Assembly (NCBI GenBank): GCA_002099365.1
Contig: MSED01000007.1
Location: 434,001-498,000, forward strand
DNA length: 64,000 bases
Reading direction: 5' to 3'
Source of the DNA: Phialophora verrucosa
Taxonomy: Eukaryota > Ascomycota > Eurotiomycetes > Chaetothyriales > Herpotrichiellaceae
The position numbers and the translations under genes are program-made. A model generated the notes under the pieces. It did not search any database. It was not told the origin of the DNA and saw nothing but the letters and a program-made list of their open reading frames with translations. This document shows positions 33,553 through 46,300 of the stretch, one piece after another (the stretch's first letter is position 1; every line of letters begins with the position of its first letter).

Positions 33553-34542
33553 TTGTCCCAAAGCCATAGTCCTACGCTACGCACGACGACGGACCAAGAG
33601 TGCCGCCACCAAGAATGCATCATGGTTGGGTGGCAAGCTCAGGGGAGGGACATGTACTATCCTAGAAATGACAGACGCACATGTGCTCTCTACAGTATCT
33701 CAGCCGTCCTCCTTCTCTCCCTCTTTCTCCTCGGCTCCTCCCGCCGCTGTCTCTTGTCCATAAAAACGGAACTCGATGCCGACTTTCCGCCGTGATGAGG
33801 ACAAGGACGGGGAGACTGATAATGATGTGATCGGGTAGAGCCCAGGGAACCAAGGTGGTAGAGCCCAGGGAACCAAGGTCCCTCTTGTCAAAGCATGCGG
33901 AATGGGGTCATATTTCCATCCCGCCACTCCCGGGGTGTACGGAATGCTCGTACGAGCACCAAAGGGAGAATAAGAAGGGATGGACTACCTCGTACTAGTA
34001 CTCGTATCGTATGGGCGCTCACACAGTTTTGTCCCGGCAGAGGCACCGGGTTTCACAGCCGACACCAATCACCGGATTATCACATAGTTGTACGCAACCA
34101 ATCGAGTCGCCGACGAGTCCGAGTTAATTACATGAGCATGTTGTCCGTACTGCTCCGGACCAACACGACTTATAACATCGCACGTGACGATCCTACATTC
34201 TCCTTCCGAGGGTCTGAACCGAAAGGAATCTTTGTTCTTCTTTCTTCCTTCTTCCTTCTTCCTTCTTCCTTCTTCCTTCTTCGCCAGGACAATCTTCCCA
34301 CTCGAGCGAATATAATATTCGCTGATGCTGTATAGCATGCCCTCCCCCTTAGCGGCGAGAGAGACACAAACAGAGAGAAAAGGAGAATTCAGATGAAATA
34401 CTGTACCCGCGACCCCCCCGACTGGCAAGAGTAAGAACGCTCAGGATAAGAAAAACTCTTTTCTAATTGCTGCCTGGCTCGAGAACATCTCACGTGTATG
34501 TATATATATCGCGCTGCGTCGCTTCGTTTCCCATATGACCTT
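33553..34542. other. intergenic with palindromes and a pyrimidine microsatellite
   Basis: 990 bp between the NLR and ammonium-transporter 3' ends. Contains TGCTCGTACGAGCA (33945-33958), GTACTAGTAC (33992-34001) and a CTTCCTT repeat (34236-34282). A duplicated phrase of roughly 18 bp (gagcccagggaaccaag) occurs twice near 33838-33880. No gene. Confidence 0.55.
34236..34282. repeat. Pyrimidine microsatellite, CTTCCTT units
   Basis: Near-perfect 7-base tandem of CTTCCTT type over about 47 bp. It sits about 260 bp beyond the ammonium transporter stop codon, in noncoding DNA. Confidence 0.85.
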
Positions 34543-36478
34543 TCAACCAGCTCCAGGTGCAGGTGCAGGTGCAGCTCCTGCTTCGGGATCGTGCTTGACC
34601 TTCTCCTGCTCTTCGGCCGCGATGCCATGACGGTCACCCTGGGCGGGCAGTTGCTGTTTGTGAGGAGGCGTTGAGCTCCCAACCGCAGAACCGTTGCTGT
34701 TGCCGTTGCCGTTACCGGCCTTCTTGATCATGTCGGTGTGCTCGCCGATCCCGAAGCGGTGCTCATGTGGCATGTCCGGGTCGACTCCGTTCTGGTGGGG
34801 GTTGTTGGGTGTCCATGCAAGGTAGTCGCGACGGACCTGTAAGACACACACGCCTTGTTAGCTAAAAAGGCCACAATGGGATTCTCCACATTAGTTTCGC
34901 CATGAAAACTTACCTCGACGTAGTCGTAGGCGAACTCGCCCAATTGATCATCGTCCATGCCAAGCAGCTCGGCCTCTTCCGAAGCACGCAGGTGCAGGCC
35001 AGGAATGTAGTTCACAATGTAAGCGAGGATGGCGCTCATGACAAAGGCATAGCCCGTGCATGCGACCACATATGCCAGCTGGATGTAGAACTGTCGATAG
35101 TTGCCGATGGGCCATCCTCCGAGGGCCGTGCCGGTTTCGGGATTCGTGGCACCAGTGTTGACTCCGTCCAGTCCCACGACGTAATCGACGCCGAGGAGGG
35201 CGTTGAACATCAGCCCGATCATTCCAGCAACACCGTGCTCGGCGAACACGTCCATAGAGTCGTCGATCCGGATCCAGTATTTGACTGGAAAGCAGTGTTA
35301 GTGGCGTCGCGGTAGACATCGTACAGTGGACTCACTCTTGGTGGCAAAGTTACAGGCGATGCCCGTGACAATGCCCAAGACGACACTCCCCCATGTCTCG
35401 AGATAGCCAGATGCAGGAGTAGCCGCCACCAGTCCGGAAATGGTGCCGGAACACCAGCCGACCATGGACCACTTCCGGGCCAGTCTGAAATCCAGAAGGA
35501 CCCATGAAGCGGCGGCAAAGGTAGCAGTCAGGTTGGAGTTCCAGCATGCCATGACCGCTCGCAGGTTGGCTCCAAACGAGGAGCCGCCGTTGAAGCCGAG
35601 CCAACCGAACCACAGGAAGACGGTTCCCAGCAGGATGAACGAGACGTTGTGAGGTCGGAAGTTGAGCATCATCTTCTCTTGTCGCTTGCCAAGAACCATT
35701 GAATAGGCCAGAGCAGACATGCCGGAGCCGATCTCGACGGGCCCGCCGCCGGCGTAATCCATCACACCATATTTGAACGCCCATCCATTTGCATTCCACG
35801 CCCAGCACGCGATAGGGTTGTAGACGAGGGTAGCCCAGAGAAAGGTCCAGACCAGGAACGGCATCAGCCTCCCACGTTCGGCGACTGCACCTGCCACGAT
35901 AGCAGCTGTCACACAACAGAATTGCATCTGTCAAACGTCAGCCGCTCCAGTCCGTCTCCCCAGGAAGACAGAGGCGCCGCCTACCTGATAGAATGAGTAC
36001 AGCAGACTGGGAACCAGCGGAGAACCAGGACTCGGATTGCCGAGTGTCCTCTTCAAGCCGAAGTGGACGAGATCTCCAATGAAACCGCTCTGGCCGGTGG
36101 GGGAGAATGTGAGCGAATAGCCCCAGAAATACCACTGGAAGTTAATGACACTGCCGGCGGCCATACAGGCCCACATCATCGAGAGAGCCGACTTTCTTCG
36201 TGCGAGACCCGAGTATAAAAAGCCCAGGCCGGGCACCATGACCAACACAAGGCATGATGAAAGGATGATATATGCTTGATCGCCTGACTGGTACCACTTG
36301 TTCAAGTTCTCCGTCCCTGTGGTCGGGTCAAAAGGCAGCTCACATTGGGTATGCCGTCGTACATACTAGAATCTCCTCCTGTTCTCACGTTTGTCGCCAA
36401 GGTGTAATCCGCTGGAGCACCGGTCCAGTTGTAGGACGCATAGGAGGGAAGATAACTGACTTGGCCGGCCGAAGACAT
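34543..36478 (-). CDS. Ammonium transporter, Mep1/Mep3 (MeaA)-like
   Basis: Plasma-membrane ammonium transporter of the Amt/Mep/Rh family, 566 aa, eleven helices. Five exons: 36367-36478, 35985-36316, 35336-35927, 34914-35284 and 34543-34836, introns of 50, 57, 51 and 77 bp. The first exon starts MSSAGQVSYLPSY at 36478; splicing joins TGGDSR to TENLNKWYQSGDQAYI, the normal Mep N-terminus. Other marks are YSGLARRKSALSMMW, FGWLGFNGGSSFGANL and RIDDSMDVFAEHGVAG. The first of the two pore histidines (AmtB His168) is Glu213 in GGPVEIGSG, while the second is present as His362. That Glu is a known trait of fungal Mep1/Mep3-type carriers rather than of Mep2 sensors. The cytosolic tail is long and Gly/Asn/Ala/Pro-rich. 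It neighbours glutamine synthetase on the same strand. GATA sites upstream suggest AreA/Nit2 control. Confidence 0.94.
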
Positions 36479-39400
36479 CGCGAAGGCGGCGAGACGAGAC
36501 GAGTTGTTTCTTGAGCGTCGAGCCCGGATAGGCGTCCTTTTAAGTGTGCGACCAGGTCAGGCCACAAGGTCGGACATGTACTCCACCAAAGGTCGTTGCC
36601 GATTTGTATGCGGTATTTCCGGGAGTTCGGTGCGGGAGGGTATCACAGAAACTTTTCAGGAGACAACGCACTGTCGGTGGAGGGCTTAGGAGAAGAAATA
36701 TAGGAAAAGACCCAGACAGAGACAGGTGACGAGAGTTGTGCCTAGGACGGTGGCTGTATACCAAGGCGATGAGCGCGTAGATACAGAGGATAAGGAACAC
36801 AACAACGGAGATCAAGAGATCAGTAAGGATGGACTAGCTGAGGAGTCTGGGCGAAATTCGGAGGCGCGTCATGGTCAGCAAGCGTCCAGAGCAAGGTGAG
36901 CCTCGAATCTCGAATCTCGATCGAGTAGGGGACTGGTGATCGGTGGGACCAAGTCACAGAATTGGATGCGTGGGTTGATGAGCTTGTTGACTTTTGCGAT
37001 GAAATGCTGGGCGACATATTGTGGGGTTGGAAGCTGAAGCGTGCGCTAGCCTTGACAATCGACCAGGCCTTCAAACCATGACGAAAAGACCCGGGCTGTT
37101 TGGCTGGGGTCATCAGCCAACCGAGGCGCCGAGCCTCTGATGCCGTCGCTGTGACTGGTTAGAGGGCATGTTATCAAAAGCATTGCTGTTGTCCCTTTCT
37201 GTCTCTCTCCAGATCCCCGGCCATCAGAACTGATATCATGGAGCTCGTCCTGAGCACACGCCCAGTCAGCCGGTGGGCTTGGCCCTGGTATCAATCAGCA
37301 GAAGCAAGACAGGCCCAGCTGACCGGGCTGCAGAATCCACCCTTGCGAAGCAAAGAACGGCTTGACTTGCTGAAGCACTTGGTAACCCGTGTTTGGCATA
37401 ATGCTTGCCCGATTTCGGCGGCAGGACAGCGAGGAAATGGTCTCGACATGCTGCACCAAACAAAGCCAAAAATTTTCATTCGGTTTTGCGGAGCAGCGGC
37501 CCCAACACGCGGGAGTTCTCGTAGAAGAAAGAATTTGCGTGTCGTAATGCCAAGGGCTGCTCTTAAGAGCATCCGAGTTGCTTTTGGGGCCGTGGCAGAG
37601 ACGTTTCGCTTGTCTGTGCTCGTTTACTCATTTCCTCGACTGAGGCAGAGATACAGACGTTGGCCAGTCCAATGAAAGAGCATAGCCTTATCGTGCAGCA
37701 TGCCGATGCATGCATGATAGTGGAACCCACTACTGGGGGCCTGCCCCTGTCATCTGCAGCCGCTTTCCAAGCCTGCAAGGGCCCAAGCAGCGGCAAGATA
37801 AGGTCAGCGCAGCCGTGTGCTTGGGTGATCCGCCGTCCCATTTATCCGACCGAAGCTTGACGTCAACGGCACGTGAGCTTATTGGCGATGAGTTTTCGAC
37901 TTTCGATGATGGTGAATTGCTTCAGGGTGCGGTTTCGCATGAAGTCGCAAGTTCGGAGCGGCAGATCCTGGGGAGCATCGAAGTCTGGGGCTCACTAGGC
38001 TCCTTCTTGCTCTTTTGGCCCTCCAGGTCAATAAGCATCATCCTCTACTCCCCTCTCGGTGTGCAAGTCACAGTCCGTGGAAGATTTTTACCCTCCTAAC
38101 CCGATTCGAGACACTCTGTTCTCAGGTGCTCCGTACAGACTGATGAGCCTGAGCACAAGCCGCATATTTGGCAGGCTATGCCAGATAAGCCAAGCGATGC
38201 CAGGATCAGATACCTGCCCTCGAGAACACTTTTTGCATCGTTATCAGGATGGTCTGCGCCATTTTGGCTGCCAACAATCCACCATTGATCAACCAGAGGT
38301 CTTGTGCATGCAAAAACAACTTCTGGTTTCAGGACCCCAGTGCGGAGATCAGACCACCCTTACGGAGGGCAGGTATCCACAACTGTTCCTCTCGATGGCT
38401 GATGGTCACTCAGCTCCTGGGTGTTTGGGACGTCAATCGCCATGCATAACGTCTGAAGAGCAACATTGTCCCGCAAATGCGTAAAGCCAGTTCGTCGGGA
38501 GCTGCCAAGTGGCATGGAGCATCCTTCCACTTGGGACCTTGGCGGTGGGATCTTCGAAACCTGATGGTTGTGACATGTGCAAGATGCTCCAGCAACGGCA
38601 CGGAAACGAAGCTGGCGGAGCCTTGGAACGAGGCGGAGCTTGCGCAGGTTCTGAAGGAGAAGCCAGGATTCGTAGGAACACGAGTCCGCCCAGCGAAGTC
38701 CAGTTATGAACTTCACAGCACAGCCTTGTCTGTGGTCCAGCAGCTTGCGAACCGTCGACCGATCATGCACAACATAGCCTGATGACCGACCAGGGGCATC
38801 CCCCCCCCCCCCCCCCCACCATTAGACCTACGAGTACGAGTGCAGAGTACTCGATGGCATCAGCCACGACCATCTCCGCGTTTTCGTATACCCCTGGCTC
38901 TTCACCTTTACCTCTGCTGACCTAAGTACAAATTCGCAGGCCGGTGGTTGGTCCTCGTCGTGGTCTCGAGTGGCTCCGAGGTAGCTCCCTGGGTCGACAG
39001 ACAGTGATGATGAACAAGCAAGCCTCGTTCCGGCCCTCTCGATCTGGGACGTCGTGGTTGTATCGCGCGACTTTGGCCTGCATGTCTCCTGCAATGCATT
39101 ACCCGAGCAGCTTAGCGGATTTGCATGGCGTGACTGTTTTGCTATTTTCCTTCTGGCGCCGCTGTCCTTGCATGTATCCCCGGAGGTGCTGCTGTTTCCG
39201 CTTGCGCCTCACTTGGGAGTGAGAATGGCCATTGACTGCAGGCGCAAAAAGTTCGCCAGTCAGCTGCCACGAGTAGAGGGAAATGCAAAACGGGCACGAT
39301 TAAAAATGGGGGGGTTATCAAAGCAGGTGCAGAAAAAGAAATATGGGTTGAAGCAAGAGTGAAATGAAAAATCTCCTGTAGACGCCTACGTCCCGGAGCG

Positions 39401-39749
39401 GGAGGTTGCTGCCCTCGTCTAATTCCTGTCGTGCAAAATCTCAATGAGAATTGAACGCAGTAATGTAGTTCGGTGTTCAGCTCATCCTTTAGGTCTTTGT
39501 ATTTTTATCATTGTAGTTCTTATGTTCTAAGCAAGTATTGCTGTCGCTTGGTGAGACTCGCGCTGCCAGTACACACATGATTTAAGGGACACGCTGCAAT
39601 ATCTCCTTCCCTCGACTCGTCTTGATTTTCTCGCGGTTCGTCTGTTCACATTTCAACTTGATCTATCTTCACTGGGTATCTCAGAGTTCTCCCTTTCCGC
39701 CAGGCGAGAACTTGGCCAGAACCACAACACTCGTGCAGGCGAATATCTT
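36479..39749. promoter_or_regulatory. 3.3-kb gene-free tract upstream of the ammonium transporter
   Basis: No gene supported on either strand. Candidate GATA-factor sites: GATAAG at 36789-36794, 37797-37802 and 38184-38189; TTATC complements at 37171-37176, 37842-37847 and 38241-38246. It also holds a run of eighteen C at 38800-38817 and a TACGAG/GTACTCG cluster at 38829-38853. The promoter of the transporter is presumably in the proximal part; the distal part adjoins the 3' end of glutamine synthetase. Confidence 0.45.
38800..38817. repeat. Homopolymer run of 18 C
   Basis: Uninterrupted C run in noncoding DNA. Its exact length may be unreliable in an assembly. Confidence 0.8.
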
Positions 39750-41550
39750 TTAGTTGAACTTCTCCTCCGGGAGCGAACCGTACAGGGTCTCAACGACCAT
39801 GCCAGTCACCTCTGAAACAAGAGTCAGCAAAAGTGAGGAAGCGCAAATAATGGCAAAGACTTACGGTACGGGTCCGCGTTGGACGCCGGTCGTCGGTCCT
39901 CGAAGTAACCCTTGCCCTCTCTGGCGCAGGCTCGGGGAACGCGGACAGAGGAACCTCGGTCAGCAACGCCCCAGGTGAACTTCTCAATACTGGACGTTTC
40001 GTGGGCACCAGTCATACGGAGTTCGTTGCCTTCACCGTAAACCTTGATGTGTTCGATGTGACGCTTCTCGAGTTTCTTCATGGCCTCCTCGATGTATTTC
40101 ATGCCACCGTCTTCACGCATCTCCTTAGAGGAGACGTTGGTGTGGAGACCAGCTCCGTTCCAGTCACCCGGGATCGGCTTTGGTTGAAATGAGACTTTGG
40201 CGCCGAACTCTTCTGAGATGCGGTGGAGCAGCCATCGAGAAACCCAGAGCTGGTCACCCACTGTCGGCTTGGTCAGCGGAAAATCGTGGAGAGCAATGCA
40301 ATCCTTCACTTACAGTCAATGCCTTCGCAAGGGCCAACCTGGTATTCCCACTGGGCGGGCATGACCTCAGCGTTTGTGCCAGAAATCTCAATACCTGCAT
40401 ACATGCAAGCCTTGTGGTGAGCCTCGACAATGTCACGGCAGTAAACACGACCTGTGCCAACACCGCAGTAGTAAGGACCCTGGGGGCCGGGGAAACCGCC
40501 CTTGGGCCAGCCATATGGCCAGCCATCAGGTCCCAAGAGAGTGTATTCTTGCTCCAAGCCAAACCACACCTTGTGCTTGGCATTGGCCTCCATCAAACGT
40601 GCAGCTTCATGACGGTAGTTGAATTTGTTGGGTGTCCCATCGGGATCCCAGGTCTCGCACATCACCAAGACATTCTCGCCCAGACGGATGGGGTCGGGGT
40701 ACATGGCTACCGGTCGGATGTAGACGTCAGAATTGTCGCCCGGGGCCTGGCCGGTGGAGGAGCCGTCGAAATTCCATTCGGGGAGGTCATCGACGCTCTT
40801 GGGAGCCTTGCTCAGGGTCTAGAAGAGCTAAAGTTAGCTGACGAATGCCATGCGAGTCATAGCGATTTCGATGTGTCAACTCCCCGGCGAACCCGTGTCA
40901 GAGCGTCGCATGGGACGCGGGTAAATGGACGGTTGCGGTCGCCCCTGACCACGCCGAGATCGGCTAGATCGCGATTGGCGATTGTTGGTTGGAGTGCGCG
41001 GCGCAGCCTCGGTGCTTCGAGAAGTCGGGTGAGCCACGCTTTTGGCATGACGCTGCCGCGCCAGGGTTCCTTCATGGTGGGGCCACCCGTGAGGCGGCAC
41101 ATCCCACTGCAAGCAGGCGGCGGATTTCGTTCTCGTTGAGCAGAGGAATTGCCTGCTTTCGGCGGAAATCATTCTCCGCCCGGTGTGGCGGTGGCAGGGT
41201 CTCGTGTCCGAATATTGGATGGAGGATTGAGAGATGGGTGAGACAGGCTGAAAGTGTGTGCTTACCTTTGTCTTGTTTCGCAGGCCATTTGACCCATCGA
41301 TCCAAATGTATTCTGCAAGAACCTTGCCTCTCTGATCCAATTTCATGTACTTGGCCAACTGCGACACTGGGTCAGTGTATCTGCACAGTGCGAGAGGGGC
41401 GCCAGTTGCGGTTGCGCAGTAGGACGACTCACATTTGCGGCATTGGAGACAATCGTCGACTCGCCGACACCAGCCTAGGAGATAGTCAGTATCCAGTGAT
41501 GCGATTGGCCGCGGCGGGGGAGTTGGAGTAAGAGCAGGAGGACTCACCAT
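39750..41550 (-). CDS. glnA: Glutamine synthetase
   Basis: Cytosolic ATP-dependent ligase making glutamine from glutamate and ammonium, the main ammonium-assimilating step; eukaryotic type II, 366 aa. Six exons: 41548-41550 (only the ATG), 41433-41474, 41266-41358, 40314-40818, 39865-40260 and 39750-39811. Introns are 73, 74, 447, 53 and 53 bp. Spliced N-terminus MAGVGESTIVSNAANLAKYM is as expected. Key motifs: DGSSTGQAPGDNSDVYIRP, GLEQEYTLLGPDGWPYGWP, AEVMPAQWEYQVGPCEGID, WNGAGLHTN, and DRGSSVRVPR, covering the metal, ATP and glutamate sites. The C-terminus ends VVETLYGSLPEEKFN. The third intron is far longer than others in the window. It stands behind the ammonium transporter on the same strand, a functional pair. 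Confidence 0.96.
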
Positions 41551-43393
41551 GATGGGCAGACAAGAGTGTGTGTGATAGAATGAAGGAAGTCGATGAGACG
41601 GATGAGAGGTGAAGAGGAAGAACAAAGAGGTCTTGTTCTTTCTTTGACGTGGTCGAGATATGTGCTGGGAGAGAGATGTGGGAACGGGGGGAGCGATAAC
41701 GAGAAGGAAAGAAAGAATAATAAATAAATCTCAAAGCAGCCTGACTACAGCTTCATTCGCCTGGGCGGGCGGATTGAGAGGCTACGAACGCCCCTGCACC
41801 CGCAGCTGCACCCGAACCCTGGCTTCCCGCGCCTGCGCCTGCACTGGCACTTGCGCCTCCCCCACCAAACCGCCAGTGAGAATTTGCCTCTTTGTTGGGC
41901 GCAGTGATATGCCCACGCGCCAGTTAATAGTCCAGTTCGCTGCGTCAGGTCTCGGCCCGTTTCCAAAATCGTAAGCTCCCAGTTGTGTAGGTGCGAATTT
42001 CCTTGTTGCGATTCTATCGTAAGACGGGACGCTGGCTGTGTGACAGCTTCGTGTTGCGCATGGCTGACTGCTCAACCTTGAGCAGCAGGCTCGCAAGTGA
42101 CACCGAGTCTCCCAACTCTCACGAAGCACCACGCACCCGTGGCCACAAACTACTCTCGATTCAAGAGGATCCAGCCTTAGCTGAGGGGATGCGCTGCTGC
42201 CGACTATCGGCTCGTTTCTTCCCCACAACCCACACTATCTCGAATTCGATTCCAGCCACTGAGCACCCCTACAATTACCCTGGATATCTACAATCTGCGA
42301 ACCACGACACTCGAGATAAGAGATTTAGATCGGGTTTTCTCCATGGGATCGTGAATCCTTCTTCTGAGCTCAAATCGCTGCTCTCTGGCTATGTCATGAT
42401 CGTCCCATCGGTCGACTCAAAGGGACACCTGGACGATTTGGAGCGCAGACGACCAGGAGTCCAGAAGTGGAAGACCAAGCCAAAGGGCGTCAGCAAACGG
42501 AGTATCCCACTCAGACGCCAAATGTTCCGTTCTAGGTGTGCTAGGAGCACGAGACATTCGAGACCGTGCCCAAGGCCCATTTAACCGCGCTGGCCAGGAG
42601 GATCCCTCCCCGCTGCTTATATCCCTCGTGCTATCTGTTCCCCGCTCTTCGCCTTGATTCTCGTAGTCGCATCATCATTGACCCGAGACGGGGCTCCTTG
42701 TCCCCGTATTCGAGAATGACAATGCACGGAAACACAGCCGACGGACTTCCGCCGTCAGCGAGACATCAGCGAGGAGTCCTCGCCGTTCGGTAAACACAGC
42801 GAGGTCGAACTCCAAGGCGCATAGTGGCCTACCGGAAACGAGACAATCCAACCCGGGCAAGCGGTAGGCAACTAGTAATATTTGTCGCATAATAACAACA
42901 CAAGTCCCTCGTAAGTATTACTCGCATCGTTGTATTCCTTTATCCCTTGTCTTGTTGGTCTGGGCTCCAGACTTGCTGGTACCTTGCAGTTCCAGCCGCC
43001 GATACCAAGGGCATCATTACCCGATTTGGCTGCTGCAGATTCTTCTGCTGTTGCGAATCAGACCACTCATGATATGTGCAAAAAGCAACGCCTGAGGCTT
43101 CCTGTGTCTGACTGACTCTGCTCATGTGCCATGCAGAAAACTAAACTCCTTCGCTGGGGTATCTCTGAACATTTGCAAAACCAATATCCGAAATCGTCCA
43201 TGTGTCGCCATGCATGTTGCCGCCCCTCCCAGGCCGCCGCCCCGACTCACCCCCCTGTCAGGATCTTATCGTCCATCGCTGATTGGTCCAAACGACCATT
43301 GACCAACCACTGATTGACATAATTGAGTGTTGACACTTGGAAATCGCTGGTCGAGTTCCGTAACCACTTTTTACTTCAGTCCATGCTCCGACT
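41551..43393. promoter_or_regulatory. 1.8-kb upstream region of glutamine synthetase
   Basis: Between the glutamine synthetase start and the 3' end of the glycosyltransferase gene. GATA-type sites: GATAAC near 41695 and GATAAG at 42315-42320. A GC-rich imperfect repeat of ctgc/cacccgc phrases lies around 41790-41870. No gene supported. Confidence 0.45.
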
Positions 43394-46300
43394 TCACTCA
43401 AGGTGCGCTCGCCTGGCCCTTTTGTTCAGCAACATCACTCGCCTTTCCTTTTCTTGCTCGTCCAAGATTTTGTTCTTCTCGACCGCGCTCCATCGTCGCA
43501 AAGCCTGGTTGCGCATCTCTGTGAGTGACGGCATGGGAGATGATTGTTGGTTCTCCAGCCCCAACTGTTCCAGTTCTTGCAGCATTTGGACAGCTCGTTG
43601 GCCTTGGGCGATTCTCGCCCGCCGAATCCATCGTTCTGTTTTCTCAGTGTCTCGCACGCGACGTCGAAGGCTGTTGTGAACTCCCTTCGCCGTATAAGCG
43701 CCCAAACCAAGCACTCCGGAGATTGGTTTCAATACCAGGCCGCCGAAGCCTCGAGCCACTCCCTTGGGAAGTGCAGACATGCCGGCTTCATTTGTCTCGA
43801 GATACGGGATTCGCACAACGCCGGTCACTCCATCATATATCCCAAGCCAGAATTCCTTTCCAGCGACCTTGACCCCAGTGCGGAAACCGTCAATCCCCTG
43901 TGGGGAAGGTCGCACAGTCTTGTCGCCATCTAAAAATAAATGTTAGCATATCCTAAATTGGCGCGCTCTCATGTCGATCTCGACAAGACACATTTTCTAG
44001 GGCAACAGGATGACTTACACAGCCGTGGTGCGTTGTGGAACCCCAGGGCGAGAGCATTCCACATATGTAAAGGCATTGCCGCAATAGCCTTACTAGAATG
44101 TCCGATGCCTCTGCCAATGTCCTTGAGAATCAAGACGGCTGGAGAAATGTGTTCCGATGTCGTCGTTGCAGTCGTTGCAGATCGTGTCAATTTTAGAGGC
44201 TCTGCGTCGCCTTTCAAATTGACTTGGCGCACAAGTTTGGCGTGCTCTTTCCTTTGCTCATCAACGGATGTACCTCGTGTAGCCAAGGCAATACGCCCAG
44301 GTAAGACGAGTCCGTCGACTGCTGACTTCCCCTTCTGCTTCTGCTTGTGTCTCTCATACCGTCTGATGTCACGCTTGGTCATGTCGTGCATCGTGGAGAG
44401 CTCATGGCAGGCTTCCCGGAATGCCTGAATGACAACTCCCCCAGCACCAGTGATAGGCTCGCCAGGACCTTGAAAATCGGTCCACTCGTGATTCTTGGCC
44501 AGTTCAAGGTCTGACCACTGAAGCTGTCTATTTTCCGTCAACAGTTCTGCAGCCAGGGCCGACAATCGAGTGCTTGCATGTTTAACCCTCCAGACGGCAA
44601 CATGGTCTGGGAATATGCTACAGCTCAGAGACCTGGGCCCCTCTAGACTCAATGCACGATGAAAGGAGTCCACTGCATTCTCAGCGCCATCTCCTTCCTC
44701 TTGAATGCTTTTGGCAATCTCCTGTAGTTTTGTTTTGGCGTCAGTTTCCAAACACTCTCGAATGCCTTTAGCGAATTTGTCGCTGTCCAGTTTCTTGAGG
44801 GGAAGGGCCTCTTTGGCGCCAGCCCCTGCTCGTGCGACCATTTTGCTCCAGAATGGTTGATCTCCAAAGAAAGGGACAATCATTGTCGGCTTCCCGAATC
44901 GCAAGCCCGCTGCAGTCGTCCCAGCACCACCATGGTGTACCACAGCATCAACTTGGGGGAACAACCAATCATGAGGTACGTTGTCGATGAGGAAAATACC
45001 GTCGGGTCTGTCCGTTCCATCGCCCATTCCGCCCCATCCTCGGCTGACAACAGCACGGACGCCAGCTTTCTCAATGGCATCGAAAACCATCCTGGTGAAC
45101 GCGTGTGGATCATCAATCCCGGCGATGGAGCCGAACCCGATATACACAATCGGCCGCTCATCGGGAGTTTTGAGAAAATCAACTAGGTCTTGAGAAGGCT
45201 TATAGGATTTCGCCAGATCCAAAAAGACATACCCTGCGATATCGATTTCTGGGCCCCAATCAGGCGGTTTAGGGACCAGGCTGGGCGACCAGAGGTAGGT
45301 CATTGGGACTTTGAGCCGCGACAGCTGACCAGGAGCCCACAACGTCGAGACTGGCTCCAAACCCAGAGTTTGCACTCGGAATCTGTTGACGAGACCTCCC
45401 AATCCCTGCCACACCATCAGATCGACTAAAGGGTAGCTCATGAAATTTGTGTATCTCTGATCGACGTTGGATGACTTGATATTTGCCAGAGGGTGTGGAA
45501 AGGCCTGGGTTGGCGAATAGGGGAAGGTAAAGACCAGATGCAAGGGAATGCCGAGTCTTTCGGCACAGTGAAAATGGGCGAACGAGGGCGGGTTGGCAAT
45601 GATTGCATCAGCCACAAATGGCGACTTTGAGCCCATCATCTTGAGGTTTGCAATATCCTTTTCGTCGTCCGTGGCATTGGTGCAGGCTCTCCAGAAGCCC
45701 TGAAACATTTGGAACATGGATTCACGTCTTTTGCCGATTTCGCCGGCTTTGACGGACTCGATGGAAGGAATCAATCCAGGGTTTTTGACCATGAACGCCA
45801 TGAGCTCGGATGGGTCCTGGGGAGATCCGTTAATCTGTGCCGATAGTGATGGAAGGATACAGTAAGAGCTTGGAAGATGGTACTGTCCGTGGAGAGAGGA
45901 AACTTACACCGCCTATACTGAAGAACTCAAGACCGATCTCTTCCTCGACAAATTGTTTGAATGTAGGGTGAGATGCAATCCTCACTCGATGGTTGTAACG
46001 GGTCAAAATCTTCCCGATCTTTAGAAAGGGTTGTATGTCTCCCCGTGAGCCGATCTGGCAGTCATTTTCCAGCCGATATTAGCATGTGTTCTGGCAACGG
46101 CACTGGGAGATAAAGATGGGTCATGGGAGGCCTCATCCGAGGGCGTAAGACTGTATAATTTCGCGAAGAAACAGTTCGCTCCCAACCGGTGAAACGGAAC
46201 AGCATCCGAGTTGCAGCGAAATGATAATATCCTAGAAAGGGTCGTGTGACTCACCACCATGATGACGATATTGAGTCTGGGAATGATCAACTTGTCCTTG

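Noticed and set aside
36540..36815. 91-codon hydrophobic minus-strand frame upstream of the ammonium transporter
   Set aside because: Lies in the probable 5' leader; no conserved features beyond a hydrophobic start.
40180..41139. 319-codon plus-strand frame opposite glutamine synthetase
   Set aside because: Antisense to the GS coding exons and its long intron; GS motifs on the minus strand are unambiguous.
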